NCBI RefSeq assembly: GCF_947179165.1
Contig: NC_077237.1
Span: forward strand, 87,954,341-88,018,340
Reading direction: 5' to 3'
DNA from: Solanum dulcamara
Lineage: Eukaryota; Streptophyta; Magnoliopsida; Solanales; Solanaceae
Length of the DNA: 64,000 nucleotides
The notes under the pieces are model-generated. The model was not told where the DNA came from. It made no database searches and saw only the letters and a program-made list of their open reading frames with translations. The stretch's first letter is position 1. Every line of letters begins with the position of its first letter. Positions 51,500-64,000 of the stretch are shown in pieces. Position numbers and translations under genes: made by a program.

Positions 51500-54160
51500 T
51501 GGCTATCCTTTTCTCCAAAAGTTTTTTCACTTTTTAAATTAGTAAATAGTTATGTAGTGGAGTTTTTAACGTCCATAAACTGTTGCAATTAGGTGATAGC
51601 TTTTGGCCATGGAAATATTTCAAGTGAATATATTTTTTTAATGAATCATTATGGATTTCAGAAAATTACATTTAACATTATTGATTCCACAAATTGTAGA
51701 TAGAATAGTCAGTATCACTTGATATTACTTAATAATGCTTATCTTATCCTTCTATATGGTTTGTAAATATATTGTTCATGCTTCAAATGTTTAGTCGACA
51801 TGCGACGTCAGTTGTGAAATGAAAAATGTGTCTCCTTTTAAGGTCTTGACAATTCTTACTTAATGAGCTAGTTTATTTATCGAGTGGTTCTCTCTATTAA
51901 TGATAAAAGTAATTATCTAGTCTAGATTATCTGAATAAGCGATAATTTTTGTCAATCCGAATTATAATCAATACCCCGTGCAGCGCATGGTCACTCAACC
52001 TCTAGGCTGAGTTAGGTCTATATATGTTCAATTTCTTATCATGATATTAGAACTATACTCATCTAAATTCTTAGTTTATTCGATGTTGGAGCCCGACTCA
52101 TATTACGATGGTTATTGAGTTTTTTCTATATCCAGTGTAGAATAAAGATTCAGTTGATCTCTTTATATAGTCTTGAACAGTATTTAAACATGAGTTCGTT
52201 TTTTCAGATTGAATTAGGCTTGAGGTCTTATCACAAACCCTTCATTAACGAGAAATTACACTCAATGACCTTAAAAACATGTGGTATTGAATTTTTAACC
52301 CCCGCTTGGCCTTCAAAAGTAATTAAACTTAGCTCAACATTTTGTCCATGGGACAAAGAAGGTCAAAAGTCCTACACCATCCACCTTTATAAACTAGTTT
52401 TTGAGATTAAATTAAATTTGAAATCAGGTTCTTATTAATTATGCAATATTAAATACTTTATGGGTCAAAAAGCAAAATACTTAGTACTACTTGTCAAAAC
52501 GTGTGGATGTGGGCTCTTAGTGGATTGTTCAATTCTTGTAGAGTTTAAGGAAAAATAAAAAAAAGTATGTTAAATTATCAATAGAGACTAAGTAAGTGGG
52601 AGTCTATTTTGTCTAAGCATGTATTGTTTGTTAATTAATTATGTGTTAAAAATAATGATTAGTAGTAGCCACAAGTCAATAAATACGAAAAAATTAAAAT
52701 TAACTATGAATTTCGTCACTAATCTATAGCTAAATTGTTCATAGCTAGCAATTGTTTTTGATAACATGCTAGAATTTATCCGTTGCTAATTTTTGATTTT
52801 TTTTGCGATGAAACGATTTAATTATAAGATTACAAATGAAAAATTAATATTCTTTTTGGGTCAACTAGTTTGATTATTCATTCTTTGGATGATAAGATCA
52901 TGGCTTACGTAAGTTGCTGTGGCAAATATATATAGCCTATAAATTCAACTTGCTCAAGTCATTGGTATATTTGGTGATCGATTACAAATATCAAGTTTTT
53001 GACTCATAAGTGTGTATTAAATTTGGGCAAGTTGAAAACATTTTTCATTTAATGGTCAAAATTACGGAGGTGTTTGATTATGTTTCATCGTGAAACTTTA
53101 AAAAAAAATTATTTTCAAAATGAAAAATAATTTTTAGAATAGAAGTTGTTTTTGATTTTTTTGTGAGGAATTTTTCGTTTTTCAAATTCTTGAAAGTTTT
53201 AGAATTCAACTTTCGAAGTTTTATGTCCAAAAATATTTTCTAGAGTAAAGTGAAAAAAAATTCATGATCAAACACGTTCTTAAGTATTACATAAGAGTTA
53301 AGACAACTCGTTTAAATGATTTAATAGATTATAATTTGTTAAATATCTTAAGATTTACAATCAAGTAATAGAAGGCTAAATGTATTTAATCAGGTATATC
53401 AACACGATTACAAGTTGCATGGTAAATATTTAAACATCAATACTTAAAATTTTTCATAAATTATGTTTTGCGATGACAATACACATCGATTGAGTGGGCT
53501 CACTATTCAACAATTTTAGCTTGCGTCTTCTAAATTATTTATATATATGGTCGATTTAAAATGTTTTGTATTTATAAATATGTAAATCTTATCTTTATTT
53601 TTGCAGAGTTTGGGAAGGATAAAATATACGTAACTCTTAACTTTATCTTTGAAGATCTGGAAAAGATGGAATGTACTCGAAACTATATGACAACATTGAT
53701 CTCCTCATATGGTTAATGCTCCTTATAGGCATGAATTTCAGGCAGAGTGAGAATTTTTTGCTTCAACTTTTAGTTATTTGAAATGAGCACTTTTAATCTT
53801 TTTTTTAGAATAAATAAAAATACATCTAAAGTATCTTAATTTTTTGAATTTTATATTTAAATTATTAGATGCTCGAATTTTTTATCTGAATTATCACCAA
53901 ATATTTATCGAAACACACCATAACAAAAATTTAATAGTGTGTGTACTACATTTTTTTTCCCTTAAAAAACAAATTGTGTCAAGTAACACTCCATATGAAT
54001 AAATAATTCTACCATGGAAAAACTAATTAAAACTTAAAAAGATTAATATTTTGAGTAAAAATTAGCATCTTTTTTCTATTCAAAAGGTCATGATTTTTGG
54101 GCATAATACATAAATATGACTCTTAATTTGACTTCAACTGACAACTATGATCTCTAACTT
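51500..54160. other. Gene-free AT-rich spacer
   Basis: About 2.7 kb without a recognisable gene. A 107-codon open frame at 52115 has no family resemblance, signal or splice context. The stretch 51985-52100 (gttcaatttcttatcatgat, ttggagcccgactca) hints at a decayed retroelement edge, but I could not find a partner. Confidence 0.5.
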
Positions 54161-54164
54161 TACA

Positions 54165-54345
54165 AATGTACAAATATGCACTTTAACTATCAAAAACTTG
54201 AACAAATAAACGCATTCGTCCTACGTGGCATCCTGCATGACAATTTTGTGTCCTACGTAGAGTTCTACATGTTTTGTGCCACGTAAGACATGTATATTTA
54301 CTTGTTCAGTTTTATAAGTTTAAGTGTTTATTTGTGCACACTCAT
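54165..54345. repeat. Fold-back repeat (copy 2)
   Basis: Arms tttaactatcaaaaacttga plus acaaataaacgcattcg, and atatttacttgttcag plus taagtttaagtgtttatttg, are inverted copies and match the element at 611-795. It lies 270 bases upstream of the carboxypeptidase start. Confidence 0.5.
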
Positions 54346-54614
54346 AATTGAATGATATAAATATGAAATGAGATCAAATTAAAAGATATATTTATGTATT
54401 ATACCATAATTTTAACTATCACATTCTTTTTCATTTAATCTATCCATCGAAGCACGACAAATAAATTGAAACAAAGTAAATAAGATAGAAGTGTGACTAA
54501 TATAATGTCATTGTCCTTTCAATTATTGAGGTCAACTCAATAGTCAAGTTTGAGGGCCACTTTATCTTAAAAGTTTAGAAACACACTCACAAATACACAC
54601 ACTGACTGAAAAAA

Positions 54615-59205
<4,591 letters not shown>

Positions 59206-59223
59206 ACGTCGATTGTATCTCAT

Positions 59224-59229
59224 AATAAA
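59224..59229 (+). terminator. Polyadenylation signal of the carboxypeptidase gene
   Basis: AATAAA 18 bases after the stop codon; close, but within the range of plant genes. Another signal further on could be used instead. Confidence 0.35.
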
Positions 59230-59524
59230 ATCTCCCTTATAAACATCACGTCGATGATTCATTACCAATTTGTCATTTTACCGCACGAAGTTACCTAATG
59301 TTTGCTACTAGTGATAAGGGCGGAAAGATGTTGACCTTTCGCTATTAGCGGTACACTTCTTTCTTGATTATATTACAACAAGAATCATGATTTGAGAGAC
59401 CATAAATAAGCAAGAAAATATCAAAAGCACTTGCAAATTGTACCTTTGTGTACTGTATTTTAAAGAATTTCAAGGTGGTTCTCTTCATTTCCCCAAGTGC
59501 CATTGAGTTGATTTATCTTTTTGG

Positions 59525-59655
59525 TTTCATGTTTGGTGTTTGGTACCCGTATTGTGGCCTAACCAAATCTGAACGTGCATTGGATAGGCTCGAACTCGAG
59601 ACCTATGATTAAAGATGAATGAGTACTTACAACTCCACCATAATCCTTTCTATGT
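59525..59655 (-). mobile_element. tRNA-derived SINE head, minus strand
   Basis: Plus strand gctcgaactcgagacctatg, attaaagatgaatgagtact and caactccaccataatc; reversed, this gives an A-box-like tggtggagttg and a B-box-like ggtctcgagttcgagcc. It is the clearest box pair among the SINE heads here. Confidence 0.6.
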
Positions 59656-59767
59656 TAATTTGTTTTCTTGAACTATTTACTTCCTATCGAGATTTCACTT
59701 TCTTTTCAAACAATTATTGGATTCCAATTACACCTAGTAATTTAATCATCAAGGACATATTCAATGT

Positions 59768-59862
59768 AATTCTGCGGGTGAGATTTGAGGAGGTGGGTGG
59801 TACGCAACCTTATTCCTATCTTGTGAGAGAAACTGTTTTCAATAGATCCTCAGTTCGAATAA
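59768..59862 (-). mobile_element. SINE body fragment, minus strand
   Basis: gtgagatttgaggaggtggg, tacgcaaccttattcctatc and gagagaaactgttttcaata match the reversed SINE body. It is cut at its right edge by the MITE starting at 59863. Confidence 0.5.
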
Positions 59863-60250
59863 GAGCCCGTTTGGATGGGCTTTAAGTTGGTCAAACCAAC
59901 TTATAAGCTCCTTTTTAGCTTTTGGACGAGTTTGCCTAATGCTAACTTTAAGCCATAAAGTTCTTAAAGTCAGTCAAAAATGAAAAGACAGGATTTCTAA
60001 CTTTTTTTTCTAAGTGCTTAAAGTCATTTTGTTTGACCATGGAAATTACTTTTATATCCCTTATATTTTAACTAAATTCCCAACTACCCTTTTTATTCTT
60101 TTAACCCTAAAATTCAAACACTTATTTTCAATATAAGCACTTTTATCCAAACACTCAACTGCTAATTTATAAAAATAACTTTCAGCACTTAAAGTTTTAA
60201 AAACACTTCATACATAAAAGTTACTTTTTTAAGTCCATCCAAATAGACTC
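59863..60250. mobile_element. Tourist/Harbinger-like MITE, 388 bp (copy 2)
   Basis: Left end gagcccgtttggatgggctt, right end aagtccatccaaatagactc; TAA flanks both sides. It is collinear with the MITE at 8601-8991 over its full length. From 60255 to 61330 I see only AT-rich spacer. Confidence 0.8.
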
Positions 60251-61332
60251 TAAGCATGTCACAAATCTAGTATGTAAAACAAATACAATAACGAAGAAAT
60301 CATGTTGAATGTAAAATGAAGGTTTGAAAGGTATGAGTGTTCTAAAATGATTAGATCACTAAGTCAGTCTAGTACACTAAAACTCCTATTATGCACAATA
60401 TTCGAAAAAAAATTCGATCATAAAGACCTATTGTACGCAATCTTATAAAAAAAAAATTAGATTACTAAGTAGGAAAAAAGGATACTACATGTCCATCTCT
60501 AAAATATATTATTAAAGTTTCAATATAAGTGACTCATACTTTTCACTATTAAAAGACGGGGGCAAATGTGCTTCACGAATACCTATTCATATGGAAGTCA
60601 AGATCAATTTTAGTATATAAATAAAAACATTATCTTTATAATTATTTATTTATTTGTTAGTTTATATTTCAATCAATAACAGGTGGGTTGTTTTTTAATA
60701 CTATTATCTTTCTTTGGAATAATAATAATAATAATAATATGAAGCTCTGACTTAGCTAATCGCTATCAAAACTCATCAGCCTTTAGTAACAATTAACAAA
60801 CTTATAAATTTTTTAGATTACGATCTAAAGATTCTTTTTGAATAAACTAAAAAATTTATATATAAAAAAATTATTAAATAGCGAAAAATCTTTCATTGTA
60901 TCATATGATTCTTTCGTTCTAGCTTTTTCCATTCCTGCCCTTGCAAGCGAAGAGATGTCAAGATAGCACGTGATCTAAAATTACATAAACTATTGTCAAT
61001 GCTAGACGATAATATAATATTTTATTTGTAAAGCTGAGAAATCTATAAATAAATATCAAACACAATTCTAATATTATCCAAAAAAGCAATTATTCCTCAA
61101 GGATTATATTTGCGCAAATTTTGAAAATAGGAACAAAATTTCAATAGTGACATAAATAAGTTTTTTTTATTTATTATTATTTTTCATTTAATGTTCGATA
61201 CCCATATTAAAGTCCGACTAAATCCAAATTCACATTAAAAAATTTCACATTAGAATAAAACACTGTGTTAGACAATTCCGCTAAGTAAATCAAGCCTAGT
61301 GTTATATCATCAGCCCAAAAAGGGAACTGTAC

Positions 61333-61340
61333 TATAAAAG
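61333..61340 (+). promoter_or_regulatory. TATA box of the F-box gene
   Basis: TATAAAAG in ctgtactataaaagcctttt, 266 bases before the ATG; a pyrimidine-rich leader with ttcttcaatttc repeats follows. Confidence 0.55.
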
Positions 61341-61605
61341 CCTTTTAAGGCCCATCTATTTTGTAACAAAATCAAGAATTAGCCATTCCATTTTCACAGC
61401 AATTTCTTAGAAATCGGTAGCCATTTCCCTTCTTTTTTTTTCTTCAATTTCACAAATTATTCATGTTTTTCTTCAATTTCCAAGATAATTCAACAACCCC
61501 ATCTTCATCAAATTACAGAAAGACCTCAAAAATGTGAGAAAGGGTGAGTCTTTCTTCCATTTCTGAAAAAAAAATCTCATTTTTTGACCCCAAATCAAAT
61601 TTAAG

Positions 61606-62688
61606 ATGAATTCACCATATGGGGTTTTCCCAGATGAGGTAATTCTTCAGATTCTTGCAAGATTACCTGTTAAATCAGTTTTTAAGACAAAAGTTGTGTG
61701 TAAAGTTTGGTACAAATTGATATCTGATAAATACTTCACAAATATTTATAATGAACTCTCAGTTAAGAATCCTATGGTACTTGTTCAGGTTACTGAACCT
61801 TCATCAGAATCAAGATCTAGTTTGATTTGTGTTGATAATTTAAAAGGGGTTTCTGAATTTTCATTGGATTTTGTAAAAGATAGGGTTAAAGTTAGAGCTT
61901 CTTGTAATGGTTTGTTATGTTTGTCTAGTATACCTGATAAGGGTGTTTACTATGTTTGTAATCCATTGACTAGAGAATATAAATTGCTTCCTAGAAGTAG
62001 GGAAAGGCCTATTACAAGGTTTCATCCAGATGGTGAAGCTACTCTTGTTGGTTTGGGTTGTGATTTGATGAAACAAAAGTATAATGTGGTTTTAGCTGGT
62101 TATCATAGGTCGTTTGGTCATCGTCCTGAGAGGACGTTTATATGTATGGTTTATGATTCAGAGTCGAACAAATGGAGGAAGTTTGTCTCGTTGCAAGACA
62201 ATCAATTCACACATATGAATAAGAATCAAGTTGTGTTTATTAATGGTGGATTGCATTGGTTGACGGATAGTTGTTCGTGTATGCTTGTTCTTGATTTGGG
62301 TACTGATGTTTGGAGGAAATTCCAGTTGCCCCATGAAATTAGTTGTGGAGTTAGCAGTCGGGTTTATTTGTTGGAATTGGATGGGCACTTGTCCGTGATT
62401 CAGATATATGAGGCTTGGATGGTTATTTGGGTAATGGAGGATTACGAGAAGGAAGAATGGCGAATGGTGGACAAAGTGAGCCTTCGATGCATTAGAGGGA
62501 TGGTACCGGGCATTTTCCCAATAAGTCAAAATGACAACTATGTTTACCTTGCTACACATAAGCAGGTTTTGGTATATCAGCGAAACAGCCGTGTGTGGAA
62601 GGAGATGTTCTCGGTAAAGGACAGCTCAACCTTGCCTTTATGGTTCTCAGCACATGCCTTTAGAAGCACTCTCTTTTCCTGCCATTGA
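61606..62688 (+). CDS. F-box protein with F-box-associated (FBA) domain
   Basis: An intronless gene of 360 residues. The F-box spans about residues 7-50 (FPDEVILQILARLPVKSV, then KVVCKVWYKLI), the surface that binds SKP1 in an SCF ubiquitin ligase. The rest is a beta-propeller-like FBA region: CNGLLCL, YYVCNPLTREYKLLP, then VYDSESNKWRKF and INGGLHWLT, matching the kelch/FBA class (similar in layout to Arabidopsis At5g49610, from memory). The target protein is unknown. Its last ~80 codons and 3'UTR are repeated downstream three more times (see the array). The copy here is open to its stop, so it is the functional one. Confidence 0.9.
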   Translation: MNSPYGVFPDEVILQILARLPVKSVFKTKVVCKVWYKLISDKYFTNIYNELSVKNPMVLVQVTEPSSESRSSLICVDNLKGVSEFSLDFVKDRVKVRASCNGLLCLSSIPDKGVYYVCNPLTREYKLLPRSRERPITRFHPDGEATLVGLGCDLMKQKYNVVLAGYHRSFGHRPERTFICMVYDSESNKWRKFVSLQDNQFTHMNKNQVVFINGGLHWLTDSCSCMLVLDLGTDVWRKFQLPHEISCGVSSRVYLLELDGHLSVIQIYEAWMVIWVMEDYEKEEWRMVDKVSLRCIRGMVPGIFPISQNDNYVYLATHKQVLVYQRNSRVWKEMFSVKDSSTLPLWFSAHAFRSTLFSCH

Positions 62689-64000
62689 CCCGAGGATCGT
62701 GTACATCTTTCTATTCAACCTTTGTACATAATGCTATTGTTAGTCTTAAGTCCTGTCTCTTTTACCAGTGTTCATCTTGTTCTTTTGTTATTTTGTGCAT
62801 GCTGTGTGGAACCTCAAAGACGGTTTTGGCTGGGATATAGTTAGTTATATGTTGACTTATCGTGGAGAATGACAAATGGTTGACAAAGTAAGTCTTCAAT
62901 GCATTAGAGGGATGGTACCGGGCATTTTCCCAATAAGTCAAAGTGACAACTTTGTTTACCTTTCTACACATAAGCAGGTTTTGATATATCAAAGAAACAG
63001 CTGAGTATGGAAGGTGATGTACTCTGTAAAGGACAAATCAACCTTGCCTTTATGGTTCATAGCACACGCCTTTACAAGCACTCTCTTTTCCTGCCATTGA
63101 TCCGAGGCTCGTGTACATCTTTCTATTCAACTGTTGTACATAATGCTCTCATTAGTCTAACTCTTGTTACCTTGAGCAGTCATTGTCTTAATATTCTGCC
63201 ATACTGTGAATGTTGTGTGGAACCTCAAAGGTGGTTTTGGCTGTGACGTAATCAGTTATTTGCTGACTCATTGGGGAGAAAGGCAAATGGCTGACAAAGT
63301 GAATCTTCGATGCATTAATAGGGATGGTACTGGGCATTTTCCCGATAAGTCAAAATGACAACTTTGCTTACCTTGCTACACATAAGCAGGTTTTGATATA
63401 TCAATGAAACTGCCGAGTATGGAAGGCAGTGTACTCTGTGAAGGACAGCTCAACCTTGCATTTATGGTTCGTAGCTCACGTCTTTACAAGCACTCTCTTT
63501 TCCTGCTATTGATCCGAGGCTCACATACATCTTTCTATTCAACTGTTGTACATAATGCTATCATTAGTCTCAACTTCTGTTACCTTGAGCATTCATTGTC
63601 TTGATAATCTGCCATGCGTGTATGCCGTGTGAAACCTCAAAGGTGGTTTTGTCTGGGATGCAATCAGTTATATGCTGACTTATTGGGGAGAAAGGCAAAT
63701 GGCGGACAAAGTGAGTCTTTGATGCATTAGAGAGATGGTACCGGACATTTTACCAATAAGTCAAAATTGACAACTATTGTTACCTTGTGCTACACATAAG
63801 CAGGTTTTGATATATCAAAAAAACAGCCGAGTATGGAAGGTGATGTACTCTGTGAAGGAAAGGTCAACCTTGCCTATTTGGTTCGTAGCACACATCTTTA
63901 CAAGCACTCTCTTTTCCTGCCATTGATCCTAGGCACGTGTACATCTATCTACTATCATTAGTCTAACTCCTGTCACCTTGAGCAATCATTGTCTTGATAT
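62444..64000 (+). repeat. Tandem array of the F-box 3' end, period ~412 bp
   Basis: The motif gacaaagtgagtcttcgatg followed by the last coding exon part and ~180 bases of 3' flank recurs at 62471, 62883, 63294 and 63706 (spacings 412, 411, 412). The first unit is the end of the F-box CDS; units 2-4 lack the F-box. Unit 2 has a TGA where the gene has an Arg codon (aacagctgagtatgg), unit 3 has small indels (cattaatagggatgg), and unit 4 has further indels and runs off the window. All are pseudogenic. Confidence 0.9.
62860..63085 (+). pseudogene. F-box C-terminal pseudo-copy, unit 2
   Basis: In frame with the parent C-terminus: MVDKVSLQCIRGMVPGIFP, then a single internal TGA, then the rest up to LFSCH and stop. 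It differs from the parent by a few substitutions and is the best preserved of the extra units. It lacks any F-box and its own promoter; it would at most be read-through 3'UTR. Confidence 0.7.

Noticed and set aside
52115..52438. 107-codon open frame in the gene-poor stretch
   Set aside because: No domain, signal peptide, promoter or splice context; chance ORF.
62158..62559. 133-codon minus-strand frame opposite the F-box gene
   Set aside because: It is an antisense shadow of a well-supported CDS.

Overview
The window is plant nuclear DNA, almost certainly from a Solanum species (tomato/potato clade). It is AT-rich, its genes carry canonical GT-AG introns, and it holds many repeat types typical of Solanaceae: tRNA-derived SINEs with (TTG)n tails, Stowaway, Tourist/Harbinger, hAT, CACTA and MULE-type MITEs, and LINE fragments. 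I recognise nine genes, all on the + strand. There is no sign of a bacterial operon, CRISPR array, rRNA or genuine tRNA gene. From memory, unchecked, the order YTH - lipoamide dehydrogenase - MYB78/108-like trio resembles the distal part of tomato chromosome 12.

Layout: 1-1.5 kb repeats; 1.8-7.9 kb a YTH-domain m6A reader (ECT family) whose 5'UTR intron holds a SINE-containing triplication; 8.4-9.1 kb nested MITEs; 9.5-13.9 kb mitochondrial dihydrolipoamide dehydrogenase, two coding exons with LINE debris in the intron; 14.5-15.1 kb a single-exon invertase/pectin methylesterase inhibitor; 16.3-22.8 kb plastid ribosomal protein S1, seven exons with a first intron made of degenerate tandem repeats; 23.4-48.5 kb an array of three R2R3-MYB genes (subgroup 20, MYB108/MYB78-like) with repeatedly duplicated, transposon-loaded upstream DNA; 48.5-54.6 kb gene-poor, with nested MITEs; 54.6-59.2 kb a ten-exon serine carboxypeptidase-like gene; 61.6-62.7 kb an F-box gene whose 3' end is repeated about every 412 bp to the window edge.

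The genes are housekeeping or regulatory singletons (RNA-methylation reading, mitochondrial 2-oxoacid oxidation, plastid translation, secreted inhibitor, secreted peptidase/acyltransferase, ubiquitin ligase adaptor) and do not form one pathway. The most informative part is the MYB array. An upstream block of roughly 1.5-2 kb occurs about four times. Two adjacent copies each lack the transposon that sits in the other, giving paralogous empty sites with clean target-site duplications. Short non-coding motifs are kept upstream of all three MYB genes. I found no wholly new biological system; the novelty here is local genome evolution.
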